Assembly (NCBI GenBank): GCA_902798105.1
Contig: CADBVG010000054.1
Span: 1 to 52,195, forward strand
DNA from: an uncultured Eubacteriales bacterium
GTDB lineage: Bacteria; Bacillota; Clostridia; Christensenellales; Aristaeellaceae
Direction: 5' to 3'
Length of the DNA: 52,195 nt
Shown here in pieces: positions 1 to 9,267 of this stretch (positions are counted from its first letter, which is position 1; every line of letters begins with the position of its first letter). The translations under genes and the position numbers were made by a program. Under the pieces are notes generated by a model. It was not told where the DNA came from. It worked only from the letters and a program-made list of their open reading frames with translations, and searched no databases.

Positions 1-95
1 TTGAAGGTTTACTGGCGGTAAATCAAAAAATCTGCAAGAGATGACTGGCGGAAAAGGCACCGCCAGATGTGCCGCCGTATTGTGCGGTAGTTCCT
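1..95 (+). repeat. MITE-like element copy A (type 1, partial, right end)
   Basis: This is the right-hand part of the type 1 repeat: the GGTTTACTGGCGGTAAATC module, the ACTGGCGGAAAAGG segment and the terminal TGTGCGGTAGTTCCT. It is followed by TA at 96-97, the expected target duplication. The left end lies outside the window. It ends 59 bp beyond the 3' end of the HD-domain gene. Confidence 0.85.
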
Positions 96-154
96 TAAGC
101 CAATATACCCACGAAAGGGTCGCAATGTCCACTGAAATGATGTGTGCGAAACTA

Positions 155-619
155 TCAGGGTTGATCGGCGTCGTTCCTGTGCGAAGCTCTGAAGAGCGTT
201 TCCCGAAGGGCGCAGACCTTGTCCATGGCGCAGACGATCCAACCCTCCCGCGTGTGGGGCGGTATCGGCACCATCGGAAACATGTGATGTCGAATGACAT
301 CCTCCTCAGTTTCCCCCAGCGCGTAGTCCCTTCGTGCGTTTTCCCAGGCCATTTTCGGATGGTAAAGGGCGTGGTTGGGCCGGTTCGGGTCCGGCTGGTG
401 CCAGTCGTACAGGAAGTAATCGTGGAGCAGCGCCCCGCGGACGAGGGCTTCGCGATCCACTTTGAAGGGGAGCCGATCCGCCAGGCGCAGGGATGCCCGG
501 GCGACGTTCAGACTGTGGTCGTAGACGGTGTGCGCGCCGTGCTGCCGGTACTTTTTCAGCTGGGCGTACCGCCCGCCCCATTCCAGATCGGCCAGTATCC
601 TTGAGAGCGTCTGACTCAT
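155..619 (-). CDS. HD-domain phosphohydrolase
   Basis: A 154-residue soluble protein of the HD superfamily, whose members hydrolyse phosphate esters such as nucleotides using metals bound by His and Asp. The visible signature is H35 (VYDHS), the H66-D67 pair (ALLHDYF), further histidines at 76-87 and D133 (AMDKV), in the order expected for an HD fold. The chosen ATG at 617-619 has a GGAAGGGG site eight bases upstream; an in-frame ATG eight codons earlier would leave no such site. The gene stands alone, followed downstream by repeat copy A. No membrane segment or extra domain is present, so it looks like a stand-alone metabolic or nucleotide-clearing hydrolase. The substrate cannot be read from the sequence. 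Confidence 0.8.
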   Translation of the reverse strand: MSQTLSRILADLEWGGRYAQLKKYRQHGAHTVYDHSLNVARASLRLADRLPFKVDREALVRGALLHDYFLYDWHQPDPNRPNHALYHPKMAWENARRDYALGETEEDVIRHHMFPMVPIPPHTREGWIVCAMDKVCALRETLFRASHRNDADQP

Positions 620-747
620 GTTGCAGCTTCCCCTTCCGTACATCCGAATGCTTTAACCAAGCTTCCCCCCCGACCATTATAGCCGATTTCAGGCCGGTTG
701 TCCATGATAATAAGCATGGATTTCAGAAGACAGTTCACATCATTCCA

Positions 748-776
748 TTGTGCCCATGGCCTTCTTATGCTATAAT
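748..776 (+). promoter_or_regulatory. Promoter for the FMN-dependent dehydrogenase gene
   Basis: TTGTGC (748-753), a 17-base spacer and a perfect TATAAT (771-776). It points to the gene at 1098. The transcript would begin near 783 and would carry the whole of repeat copy B in its 5' untranslated region. Confidence 0.6.
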
Positions 777-1097
777 CATTGGTGTAATATCACCAAGGAG
801 GAGGAGAAACACCATTCGCGCGAAGCATGGAGCGCGCAGCCAGGCCGTAGACGGGCAGCAACAACCGTGACACCCTTTGACCAACCCTTAGGGAAATACC
901 GCACAAACGGGCGGCATGTCTGGCGGTGCCATTTCCGCCATGCACATCCTGCAAATTCCTTGACTTGCCGCCAGCAAGCCTGCGAATTTGCAGGCGCGCA
1001 TGACGGAAAATTCACTCGCCAGCCAACCACCCTTATTATGCGGTATTTCCTTAGCGACCATTGCAATCGGAACAATCGCACACAAGGAGGAAGCGCC
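777..1097 (+). other. Long 5' untranslated region with an orphan ribosome binding site
   Basis: The stretch between the promoter and the ATG at 1098 contains a strong Shine-Dalgarno-like AAGGAGGAGGAG at about 795-805. The position where a start codon would fall reads ATT, not ATG. It also contains repeat copy B (891-1051) and then the true site AAGGAGG at 1084-1090. No convincing gene is visible here. Confidence 0.5.
891..1051 (+). repeat. MITE-like element copy B (type 2)
   Basis: A complete 161-bp copy bounded by GGGAAATACCGC at the left and GCGGTATTTCCT at the right, flanked on both sides by TA (889-890 and 1052-1053). Internally it carries a long hairpin around GCCGCCAGC. It lies between the promoter and the start codon of the FMN-dependent dehydrogenase gene. 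Confidence 0.88.
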
Positions 1098-1979
1098 ATG
1101 CCTGACATCGGAAATTCCAACCGCATCAGCCGGGGATACATCGATTCCCTGTACATCGAGACCCGGTATATGGACTCGACCAACCCCGATACCGCCTTCA
1201 CCCTCTACGGAGAGACCTTCGCCTCCCCCATCATGACCGCCGCCCTGTCACACCTGGACCACTTCATGTTTCCCGGCGCGGGCCTGGCGCTGGCGGAAGG
1301 CGCGAAGGCCGCAAACGCTGTGCTCTGGTACGGCATGGCTGACGACGCGGAGATCGAGGCCCTGGCCGCCACCGGCGCGCGAATGATCGAGATCATCAAG
1401 CCCTACACCGACCGGGACAAGATTCTGGCGAAGATCCGCCACGCGGAGGGGCTGGGCCTGCTGGCCGTGGGCATCGACATCGACCACCCCTTCAGCGAGG
1501 ACGGCGGGCCGGACATCGTGGACGGCGAGGCCATGACCGCGATGACCACCGCGGAGCTCGCCGGAATCTGCGCCGCGACGAAGCTGCCCGTCATCGCAAA
1601 GGGCGTGCTGAGCCGCCACGACGCCGGGCGGTGCCTTGCCGCGGGCGTTCGCGGCCTGGTGCTGTCCCACCACAACAACCGCATCGAGTACGCCATTCCC
1701 CCGCTGGCGGTGCTGCCCGAGATCGCGGCCATCGCCGGGGACGTGCCCCTGTTTGTGGACTGCGAGATCAAGACCGGCATGGATGCCTTCAAGGCGCTGG
1801 CCCTGGGGGCGAAGGGCGTGTGCATCGGACGGCCGCTGATGACCGCCATTAAGCAGGGCGGCGCGGACGCGGTGCGGGATTACCTGAACCGGGAAAAGGC
1901 CACCCTGGGCAAGGCCATGGCCTACACGGGGTGCACCGATTTGGGAAAAATGGACCCGGCGGTGATACGAAGGGTATAG
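1098..1979 (+). CDS. FMN-dependent alpha-hydroxy-acid dehydrogenase family protein, short form
   Basis: A 293-residue TIM-barrel protein related to L-lactate oxidase and glycolate oxidase, which oxidise 2-hydroxy acids with FMN. The phosphate-binding end is well kept (FKALALGAKGVCIGRPLM, near 240), as is the lysine strand (VIAKGV). The family signature SNHG around the catalytic histidine reads SHHNN here, and the GGIRTG motif reads CEIKTG, so the substrate-binding arginine is replaced by lysine. It is also shorter than the usual 340-380 residues, lacking most of the N-terminal cap. The start is fixed by AAGGAGG seven bases before ATG 1098. It may use a different substrate or act as an FMN-binding isomerase-like enzyme; this is inference. 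It converges with the next gene across a shared hairpin. Confidence 0.8.
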   Translation: MPDIGNSNRISRGYIDSLYIETRYMDSTNPDTAFTLYGETFASPIMTAALSHLDHFMFPGAGLALAEGAKAANAVLWYGMADDAEIEALAATGARMIEIIKPYTDRDKILAKIRHAEGLGLLAVGIDIDHPFSEDGGPDIVDGEAMTAMTTAELAGICAATKLPVIAKGVLSRHDAGRCLAAGVRGLVLSHHNNRIEYAIPPLAVLPEIAAIAGDVPLFVDCEIKTGMDAFKALALGAKGVCIGRPLMTAIKQGGADAVRDYLNREKATLGKAMAYTGCTDLGKMDPAVIRRV

Positions 1980-1987
1980 AACACGGA

Positions 1988-2020
1988 TATGCAGGGGCGA
2001 CGATGAATCGCCCCTGCATA
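1988..2020. terminator. Bidirectional hairpin terminator
   Basis: A perfect 13-bp inverted repeat (1988-2000 pairing with 2008-2020, seven-base loop) followed by TTATTAT. It fills the 44-bp gap between the convergent genes ending at 1979 and 2024, so it probably ends transcripts from both sides. Confidence 0.75.
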
Positions 2021-2023
2021 TTA

Positions 2024-4552
2024 TTATGCCTTGCCGTCCTTGACCCTGCGAATCTCCTTGATCACCAGCTTCAGGTCCACAGGCTTGGCGATGTGGCCGT
2101 TCATGCCCGCCTCGAGGCACGCGGAAACGTTCTCGGAGAAGGCGTCCGCCGTCATGGCGATGATGGGGATGGACCGGGCCCAGGGATCGTCCAGCCTGCG
2201 GATGGCCCGCGTGGCATCCAGCCCGTTCATCTCCGGCATCTGCACATCCATAAAAATCAGCTCGTAGCTGCCCCTTGCCGCGCCCTTCATTTTTTCCACG
2301 CAGACGCGCCCGTTTTCAGCCCGCTCCGTCCCGATGCCGAACATGCCCAGCATCGCCGAGATGATCTCCCAATTCACGTTGTTGTCCTCGGCCACCAGTA
2401 TGCGCATGCCCGCCAGGTCGGCGTAATCGTCCTCCGGCTCGGTGGACCTGGCCTCGGTGCCCAACAGCTCATTGATCTTGTCGTAAAGCGTGGAGCGGAA
2501 CAGGGGCTTGCTGATGAAGCCGTTTGCGCCCGCCACCCGTGCGGCGTCCTCGATGTCGGACCAGTCGTAGGCGGAGACCAGCAGTATCGGTATGCGCTCG
2601 TCCACCTCGGCGCGGATGCGGCGCACCGTCTCCACGCCGTCCATATCCGGCATCTTCCAGTCGATGATGACCACGGCGTAGTCCCGGCCCTGTTCGTGGC
2701 GATGGGCGATCATGCCCAACGCCTCCAGCCCGCTGCCCGCCACCTCCGGCGACGCGCCCAGCGATTGCAACGTGTCCGCCGCGGTGTCCAGCAGGACCTT
2801 GTCGTCGTCCACGACCAGCACGTCAATGGGTTCCAGCTTCATATCATCCCGCTGGCGGTCGGCCATGGGGATGTCGATGGCGACGGTGAAGGTGGTGCCC
2901 TTGCCCACCGCGCTTTGGCAGTCGATGGCGCCGTTCATCAGCTCCACCATCTGCCTGGTGATGGCCAGGCCAAGGCCGGTGCCCTGAATGCTGTTGACGC
3001 GGCTGTCCGTCTGGCGCGAGAAGGGCTGGTACATCTTCTCCATGAATTCCAGGCTCATGCCGATGCCGGTATCGGACACGATGTAGGTCAGCCGCACACA
3101 GCCCGGCGCGGTAGCGGGTTCCTCCCGCAGGTCCACACAGACCTTGCCTCCGGGCTCGGTGTACTTGATGGCGTTGGACAGCAGGTTGATGTAGATCTGG
3201 TTCAGCCGAAGCTGGTCCGCATACAAATATTCCACGTCCATGCGGCTGACATGGAAGCAGAAGTCGATGTTCTTCTCACGGATCATGGGATGGGACAGGT
3301 TCACCAGGTTCTCCACCGTCTCGACGATGGAGAAGGTAACCGGGTTGAGGGTGAGCTTGCCGCTCTCCACCTTGGAGATATCCAGTATATCGTTGATCAA
3401 CGTCAGCAGGTGGTTGCTGGCCATGGAAATCTTGCGCAGATTCTCACGCACCGTTTCCGGGTCGCCCAGGTTGCGCTCGGTCAGCGTCGTCAGGCCTATG
3501 ATGGCGTTCATCGGCGTGCGGATATCGTGGGACATCGTGGACAGGAAGTCGGTCTTGGCCTTGCTGGCGGAAGCGGCCTCCCGGGCAGCGGACTGGAGCT
3601 TCCGGTTCAGGTACAGCATATAGGACAGGTCGATGATGAACAGCAGCAGCAGTCCCGCCGAGACGATACCGATGAGCAGCCAGTTTTCGGTGACCGCGCG
3701 GAATTCCGCCGTCGGGTTGTAGCTGAGCAGCACCCAACCGCCGGTGGGCTTGATGGGCATGTAGAAGATCAGGCACTCCTGACCGCGGGCGTCCTGCATC
3801 AAAAACGCGCCCTCGCCGGATTTGATCTCGTCGAACAGCTTCTGGCTGTCCCGGTTTTCCGGATTGCAGGCCTTATAGAATTCAAAGAAGCTGGAATTTC
3901 CGAAGGCGTTGCCCTTGATGATGTAGCTGCCCTCGGTGTCGATGATGGAAAACTCCGCGTTGCGGTAGTTCTCATTGCGAAGGGTCCACTTCTGCTCCAG
4001 CTCCCTGACGGGAATCACCCGCAGCAGCAGGGCAGGCCGGGGCGTGCCGTCCAACTCGCGCAGCGTGATACGGTTGCAGAAGGCCATGGACTGTTCGCCA
4101 TTCATGGGATTGGTGTAGGCACGGGTGACATTGATGGCCTGGCCCACGTCGTTGATCCAACCGGTGTCGTCCAGTACCTCCAGCTGTTCGTAGGACACCT
4201 CGTACTGGTCCCCGGTATTCAACCGCGGCCGGGTGGAGAGCCCCGACAGTGTGTCGGCGTAAAGCACATGGGCCGAGGCGTTTTGCAGCACATGGGAGCT
4301 GCGTATAAAATCCGCCGCATCCTCAATGGTCAGCGCCCGGTTGTTGATGTACCGGGCCCACACGTCGCAGATCTGCTGCTCCCCCATCAGGTAATTCTCC
4401 GTCACCCGCTCCATGACCTCCGAGGTATCCGCAAACGCCTGCATCTGGCGGCGAAAGTTGTCCTTGCTTTCGTAATCTGTATAAAAGATGACGAAGCCCA
4501 CGATGGCGGCGATCAGCACGACGTTGACGACGATGACCCAGTTTTTTTTCAT
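2024..4552 (-). CDS. Membrane hybrid histidine kinase with two receiver domains
   Basis: An 842-residue sensor kinase. An N-terminal membrane segment (about 5-25) and a second at about 290-312 bracket an extracytoplasmic sensor of roughly 260 residues, probably Cache-like. Then follow HisKA with the phosphoacceptor H342 (MSHDIRTP), a HATPase with intact N box (LLSNAIKYT) and G boxes (DTGIGM, GTGLGL), a first receiver with D631 ([11 protein letters not shown]), and a second with D769 ([11 protein letters not shown]). Each receiver keeps its acidic pocket. No HPt domain is present, so phosphate must pass to a separate protein or be used internally. ATG 4550-4552 has AAGGAGT upstream. It lies downstream of the kinase/permease operon that begins at 9051 but has its own 5' gap. 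The ligand is unknown. Confidence 0.93.
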   Translation of the reverse strand: MKKNWVIVVNVVLIAAIVGFVIFYTDYESKDNFRRQMQAFADTSEVMERVTENYLMGEQQICDVWARYINNRALTIEDAADFIRSSHVLQNASAHVLYADTLSGLSTRPRLNTGDQYEVSYEQLEVLDDTGWINDVGQAINVTRAYTNPMNGEQSMAFCNRITLRELDGTPRPALLLRVIPVRELEQKWTLRNENYRNAEFSIIDTEGSYIIKGNAFGNSSFFEFYKACNPENRDSQKLFDEIKSGEGAFLMQDARGQECLIFYMPIKPTGGWVLLSYNPTAEFRAVTENWLLIGIVSAGLLLLFIIDLSYMLYLNRKLQSAAREAASASKAKTDFLSTMSHDIRTPMNAIIGLTTLTERNLGDPETVRENLRKISMASNHLLTLINDILDISKVESGKLTLNPVTFSIVETVENLVNLSHPMIREKNIDFCFHVSRMDVEYLYADQLRLNQIYINLLSNAIKYTEPGGKVCVDLREEPATAPGCVRLTYIVSDTGIGMSLEFMEKMYQPFSRQTDSRVNSIQGTGLGLAITRQMVELMNGAIDCQSAVGKGTTFTVAIDIPMADRQRDDMKLEPIDVLVVDDDKVLLDTAADTLQSLGASPEVAGSGLEALGMIAHRHEQGRDYAVVIIDWKMPDMDGVETVRRIRAEVDERIPILLVSAYDWSDIEDAARVAGANGFISKPLFRSTLYDKINELLGTEARSTEPEDDYADLAGMRILVAEDNNVNWEIISAMLGMFGIGTERAENGRVCVEKMKGAARGSYELIFMDVQMPEMNGLDATRAIRRLDDPWARSIPIIAMTADAFSENVSACLEAGMNGHIAKPVDLKLVIKEIRRVKDGKA

Positions 4553-4604
4553 AGATAACGACTCCTTGTCTCTGAGTGGAGGGGTAGAGTGCGGGAGGCT
4601 TTTG

Positions 4605-4633
4605 ATTTACCAGGCAGGGCTCGATTAATCAGA
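4605..4633. repeat. Degenerate copy of the CTGATTTGTCGAGC palindrome
   Basis: TTTTGATTTACCAGG followed by GGGCTCGATTAATCAGAAG is an imperfect inverted repeat. It matches the palindromes at 36058-36096, 36172-36206 and 44856-44888. It overlaps the reconstructed original stop codon of the neighbouring decayed permease-kinase gene. Confidence 0.5.
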
Positions 4634-4641
4634 AGTTGCTA

Positions 4642-4798
4642 GGGAAATACCGCGCAATTAAGGTGGTCAGCTGGCGAGTGAATTTTTCGACAGATGCAAT
4701 TGCAGATTTCGAAGGTTTACTGGGTTCGAGCGCCCGGAAAGCAGCAGATGTCGGAAAAGGCACCGCCAGATGTGCCGCCGTATTGTGCGGTATTTCCC
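4642..4798 (+). repeat. MITE-like element copy C (type 1), inserted in a coding sequence
   Basis: A complete 157-bp copy with ends GGGAAATACCGC and GCGGTATTTCCC, flanked by TA at 4640-4641 and 4799-4800. Read on the minus strand it interrupts the receiver domain gene after codon CTA. It supplies 43 residues and a stop codon at 4667. Confidence 0.9.
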
Positions 4799-6106
4799 TA
4801 GCACTTCCTGCAACGTCTTATGCAGCACGGCGATGTCCACGGGCTTGGCGATGTGGGCCTGCATACCGGCGTCCATGGCAGCCTGCACATCCTCGGCAAA
4901 GGCGTTGGCGGTCATGGCCACGATGGGCACGCTCGCCAGCGCGGGGTCATCCAGGGCGCGGATCGTCCGGGTGGCGGTATAGCCGTCCATCACGGGCATC
5001 TGTATGTCCATCAGCACCAGGTCGTAGTATCCCGGCTCGGAGGCCGACGCCATGTCCACCGCAATCTGCCCGTTTTCGGCGGTCTCCAGCGCAAAGCCCA
5101 TCTGTGTCAGGATCATGCTGGCGATCTCCATATTGATCTGGTTGTCCTCCACCAGCAGCAGCCGTTTCTGGCTGAAATCCACGGGCGCGTCCCCGGTCGC
5201 CGCCGGTTCGACCGCTTCGACTTCCTCCCGGGGCATGTCCTCAGCCGTGGCCAGCTTCAGCCGCACGCGGATCACCAGCTCGGTGCCGCCGCCGAGGTAT
5301 AGCCGAAGCCGATGATGGCCCCGAAGGCAGTCAGGTCCACAAACCAGTTCAGGGTATTGCGGCCCAGCATGGACAGCAGCACCGAGATCACCATGATGAA
5401 CACGATGCTGTACTCGGTCCGGGCGAATTTTTCGGTCAGTATGTGGTCCTCCGCCATTGTGGACAGCACCCGCAGCGCCGCCCGGTACGCGCCGATGATG
5501 CCGGTGAATATGGCCGCCAGGGCGTTGACGGTCATGACGATCAGACCGAAATTGCCCATGTAGGCCTGCGCCGCGTTGAACGTCGGCACCGAGGCCACGC
5601 CGCCGAGGTTGTCCAGGTCGGCCACATACGCCCCCCCATGAGGCATAGCCGTCCGGCACGAAGGACACCGCCACCACGGACATGATGGCATAGACAAACC
5701 CACCGACGATGATCGCGGCGAATATCACCCACTTGACATGCTTCGGGGAAAACCTGAACCGGGCGATATCGAAGGACACAGTCTCAAAGCCCACATAGGC
5801 CCATGGCGCCAGGATCACCAGCGTGAACACGGCGTAGCCCCGGTTGAGCCCGCTGGAGCCAAAATCCCGGAAGGTGCCGCTGCTCAGGGCATGGGGCACG
5901 CACACTGCCGAGACGACCAGCACCCCCGCCACCAGCACGATGGCCAGCGCCAGCACCGAGCCCGCGGGCCCGGCGACGGGCAGGAAGGTGGTGCCGGGCA
6001 TCACGAACGCGCCCCAGCCCACCATCACGCCGATGGCCATGGCAAAAACGTCAATCCTCGAAAGGGTCCTGTTCACAGGCTTTTCCATGATCTGCCCGTT
6101 CATCAT
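4667..6106 (-). pseudogene. Decayed APC-type permease fused to hybrid kinase and receiver
   Basis: The 5' part encodes an APC-superfamily permease start (FAMAIGVMVGWGAF) and the TM6-type motif APWAYVGFE, related to the permease halves of the proteins at 9268-13578 and 16333-19818. Four lesions are visible. About 115 codons (TM2-TM5) are missing compared with those relatives. One extra base in a run of seven C at 5631-5637 shifts the frame. At about 5285-5300 the permease is joined to the tail of a HATPase domain (GTELVIRVRL), so the rest of the permease, HisKA and most of the HATPase are gone. Repeat copy C has replaced the last residues. The receiver itself is intact (LLLVEDNQ, LMDIQMPVMDG). 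Its start overlaps the stop of the upstream kinase in ATGA, implying coupled translation. A receiver fragment could still be made, but the full protein cannot. Confidence 0.85.
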
Positions 6107-9051
6107 TCATCACGCTCCCGCGCTTCGTCCGCGTCCCAAATCAGCTCCTCCAGGGTCTGGAACAGGTGCTCCGGCTCCACGGGCTTGGAAAGGTGCGCGT
6201 TCATGCCCACCTGGAGGCTGCGCTGCACATCCTCGTCAAAGGCGTTGGCCGTCATGGCGACAATGGGCACCCGCTTCGCGTCGGGCCGGTCCAGGGCGCG
6301 AATGGCCTTCGCGGCCTCCAGGCCGTCCATCTCCGGCATACGCACGTCCATCAGTATGGCGTCGTAATAATCCTCGGGGCTGTTTTGGAACATCTCCACG
6401 GCGATCCTGCCGTTGGCGGCGTGCTCGATTTTGGCTTCCTTCATCGTAATCAGCTGCTTCATGATCTCGGCGTTGATCAGCACATCCTCGGCCAGCAGCA
6501 CCCGCCGGCCCTTCAGCTGGGCGCGCTTGCGCTCCTCGAACAGGCTCAGGTTGTTCTTGCGGGCGATGCGCTCGAATTCGTCCACCACGTTGGTACCAAA
6601 CAGCGGCTTGGCCAAGAAGCCGTCCACGCCGACGTGCAGCGCCTCGTCCATGATCTCGTCCCAGTTGAAGGAGGTCAGTATGATGACCGTGGTTTCGTTG
6701 TCGTAGCGCTCCCGAATCCGCCGGGCCACCTCCAGGCCGTCCATCCCCGGCATCTTCCAGTCCAGCAGCACCAGGTTGTAGCCGTTGTGTTTGGTGTGCT
6801 GCACCTCCAGCATTTGCAGCGCCGCCTCACCGGTCAGGCAGGTATCCGCCTGGATGCCCGCCTCCTCCAGCACCAGCCGGGCATGCTCGGCGGCGATCTC
6901 CTCGTCGTCCACCACCAGCACCCGCATGTCCCCGGGCTTGATGTAGCGGGAGACGGGGCCGCGGTGGGCGCAGTTTTGCAGCGAGACGATCACCGTGAAA
7001 GCCGTGCCCACGCCCTTCTCCGACTCCACCGAAATGGTGCCGTTCATCAGCTCCACGATGTTCTTGGTGATGGCCATCCCCAGGCCGGTGGAGCCGTACT
7101 TGCTGCTGCGGCTGCTGTCCTCCTGGGTGAAGGAATCGAATATCTTCGGTATGAACGCCTTGTCCATGCCGATGCCGGTGTCCCGGATGACGAATTTCAG
7201 CGTGGACTGGTCTCCAAAGGTGCCAGTGCGCTCCACCGACAGGGTCACGCTGCCGGGGGCGTCGGTGAACTTGATGGCGTTGGAAAGTATGTTGATCAGC
7301 ACCTGCTTCAGCTTCATGTCGTCGCCGATGTAGTAGTCGCTGACCCCGCCCAGCGTCGAGCATTCGTACTTCAGGCCGCGCTCGCTGCACTGGGCCATGA
7401 CCATGGTGTTGATCTGCTCCAGCATGGCGCGGAACGAGAATTCCTCCCGGCGGATGACCATGCGGCCGGATTCGATGCGGCTCATGTCCAGTATGTCGTT
7501 GATGAGCCCCAGCAGGTGCCGGGCGCTGCCGCCGATCTTCTCCAAATACTCCCGGGTCTCGGGCTCCAGCCTGTCGTTCCGCAGGGCCAGGCTGTCCAGG
7601 CCGATGATGGCGTTCATTGGCGTGCGGATCTCGTGGCTCATGTTGGACAGGAAGGCGGTCTTGGCGTTGTTGGCCTGCTCCGCCGCCGCCAGCGCGTCGG
7701 CCAGCACCTTGCGCTGCTCCAGGTTCTTGCGCATCTCAGCGTCGATGATGGTAAAGCCCACGCCCACTGCATGGACCACGTGGTCGTCCCGGTCCGCCGG
7801 GTGGCGCACGCCGGCCATGCGCAGCATCTCGTAGTATTCCTTGCCATTGCGCCGGGCCAGGTAGCGATAGGCGATGATGTTCTCGGTGGCCAGGGCCTTT
7901 CGGATGTTGTCGGGCTCGATGAATTCCATGAAACCCGCCTTGTACCCTTCATCCACGTAATCGTCGCAGTACTCGCAGAAGCGCTCGTGGAACGGAAAGC
8001 GCATGCCCTCGGTGTAGCGGTCCGGGTCATCGGCATCCGCCCGATAGCAGATGGCGACATCCGCGTCAAGGTCGACGTGGTACACGCTGCGGTAGTCTGA
8101 GGCCATGGCGGTGATCATGTTGTCCAGCTGCATCCGGTGCTGCTGCTGGCGCCGGTTCTCCTCCTCGGCCCTGCGGCCCTCCTGGAGCGCGCGCTGCACC
8201 GCCTGCTCCTGTCGCACATCGTCGTCCACGTCCTTGAAGCCGCACACCACGCCCAGCTTGCCGCCGGGCATGTCCACCTTGGCGAACTCAATGCGGAAGT
8301 AGCGCTCGCTGCCGTCCTTCATGACGCGCAGGTAATTGACGGCGTACTGGGGCTTTTCCTCCAGCCGCCGGGTGATGTTTCCAAGGGTCAGCTCCTCCTG
8401 GAGCCGTGCCTGGTCGGCGGGGGCCACGGTGGTTCGGATGTAGAGATCCTTGGCCTTGGAGTACTTTAGCTGGCCCAGGGCGTCCCGGATCGGGGCGGCG
8501 TGGTCGGTCAGGCCCTCGGTATCCCCACGGTACAGCGAGAAGGTCTCCGCCTCCACGTCCTTGATAAGCCACACGGTGTGGTAGGCCTCGCTGAGGGCCT
8601 CGATCACCGCGCTACGGATCGCCGCGTCGGAGGCCACCCGCTCCCGCTTCTCGGTGATGTCGGAGATGAACACGTAGTAGATGCCGCCGTAGGCGTCGGT
8701 ATCGGTGTAGTGGCCGAAGTCATCCACCCAGCGCACTTCACCGTCCCTGCGGATGATGCGGTACTCGGCATAATCCATCTGGTCCTCGCTGTTTTCGATC
8801 TGCGCCACGATGGACTGGGAGACCGCCTCGTAATCGTCGGGGTGCAGCATCCCCTTGAAGGTGTTGCCGGTCAGCGCCTCGAATTCCGCGCTGTTCGCGC
8901 AGCCATAGATCTCGTAGACGGCGCGGTTGGCGTACAGCAGCTCCTCCGGTGGCGCGGCCTTGTAAATGAAAAAACCGCCCGGCATGTGCTTCCCGATCTC
9001 CTCGATAATGGAAAGATTCTGCGCGTTCAGTTCAAACTTCCTGCCAAACAT
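6103..9051 (-). CDS. Soluble PAS-containing hybrid histidine kinase with two receivers
   Basis: A 982-residue protein without membrane segments. Domains in order are a PAS domain with PAC tail (about 20-135), a second PAS-like region (150-275), a coiled coil (280-310), a third sensory domain of the DYRSVYHVDL type (315-440), HisKA with H473 (MSHEIRTP), HATPase (LSNAIKFT, DTGIGM, GSTGLGMA), a receiver with D764 (LLDWKMPGMDG) and a second receiver with D902 (LMDVRMPEMDG). All catalytic boxes look intact. It should autophosphorylate in response to a cytoplasmic signal. ATG 9049-9051 follows GGGGAGG, and a TTGACA/TATAAT promoter lies just upstream. Its stop codon overlaps the start of the decayed permease-kinase gene, so the two formed an operon. 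Divergent from the permease-GGDEF-EAL gene, which is a plausible output partner. Confidence 0.93.
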   Translation of the reverse strand: MFGRKFELNAQNLSIIEEIGKHMPGGFFIYKAAPPEELLYANRAVYEIYGCANSAEFEALTGNTFKGMLHPDDYEAVSQSIVAQIENSEDQMDYAEYRIIRRDGEVRWVDDFGHYTDTDAYGGIYYVFISDITEKRERVASDAAIRSAVIEALSEAYHTVWLIKDVEAETFSLYRGDTEGLTDHAAPIRDALGQLKYSKAKDLYIRTTVAPADQARLQEELTLGNITRRLEEKPQYAVNYLRVMKDGSERYFRIEFAKVDMPGGKLGVVCGFKDVDDDVRQEQAVQRALQEGRRAEEENRRQQQHRMQLDNMITAMASDYRSVYHVDLDADVAICYRADADDPDRYTEGMRFPFHERFCEYCDDYVDEGYKAGFMEFIEPDNIRKALATENIIAYRYLARRNGKEYYEMLRMAGVRHPADRDDHVVHAVGVGFTIIDAEMRKNLEQRKVLADALAAAEQANNAKTAFLSNMSHEIRTPMNAIIGLDSLALRNDRLEPETREYLEKIGGSARHLLGLINDILDMSRIESGRMVIRREEFSFRAMLEQINTMVMAQCSERGLKYECSTLGGVSDYYIGDDMKLKQVLINILSNAIKFTDAPGSVTLSVERTGTFGDQSTLKFVIRDTGIGMDKAFIPKIFDSFTQEDSSRSSKYGSTGLGMAITKNIVELMNGTISVESEKGVGTAFTVIVSLQNCAHRGPVSRYIKPGDMRVLVVDDEEIAAEHARLVLEEAGIQADTCLTGEAALQMLEVQHTKHNGYNLVLLDWKMPGMDGLEVARRIRERYDNETTVIILTSFNWDEIMDEALHVGVDGFLAKPLFGTNVVDEFERIARKNNLSLFEERKRAQLKGRRVLLAEDVLINAEIMKQLITMKEAKIEHAANGRIAVEMFQNSPEDYYDAILMDVRMPEMDGLEAAKAIRALDRPDAKRVPIVAMTANAFDEDVQRSLQVGMNAHLSKPVEPEHLFQTLEELIWDADEARERDE

Positions 9052-9112
9052 TTTCCGGCCTCCCCTGGTTGGATCGAATCCTATCGGCGTTAATATTTCG
9101 TTATCCCAATCT

Positions 9113-9142
9113 ATTATATCATCACTGTAAAAGTGTTGTCAA
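9113..9142 (-). promoter_or_regulatory. Promoter for the PAS hybrid kinase gene
   Basis: On the minus strand TTGACA (9142-9137), an 18-base spacer and TATAAT (9118-9113). It sits about 60 bp ahead of the ATG at 9051 and back to back with the promoter for the divergent gene. Confidence 0.75.
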
Positions 9143-9177
9143 TTCGTTGGTTGCCGGAGATAAATCACAAAAAACTA

Positions 9178-9207
9178 TAGACAACCCGGCGTCCGCCATG
9201 TTACAAT
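9178..9207 (+). promoter_or_regulatory. Promoter for the permease-GGDEF-REC-GGDEF-EAL gene
   Basis: TAGACA (9178-9183), an 18-base spacer and TACAAT (9202-9207). The same TAGACA-18-base arrangement precedes the FIST-GGDEF gene. It is divergent from the kinase promoter with 35 bp between their -35 boxes, so co-regulation is possible. Confidence 0.5.
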
Positions 9208-9267
9208 ACATTTTGGTAATGGCGACTTTATATTTTGTTATCAACCTGTGAGCAAGAGGGTATGCAT

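Noticed and set aside
1931..4558. An 875-codon plus-strand frame opposite the hybrid kinase gene
   Set aside because: It is rich in His, Gln, Val and Gly, as expected for the antisense of a GC-rich gene, and has no recognisable domain. The minus-strand kinase explains the region fully.
9068..9090. GGTTGGATCGAATCC as a tRNA T-arm
   Set aside because: No acceptor stem, anticodon arm or CCA-proximal pairing could be found around it.
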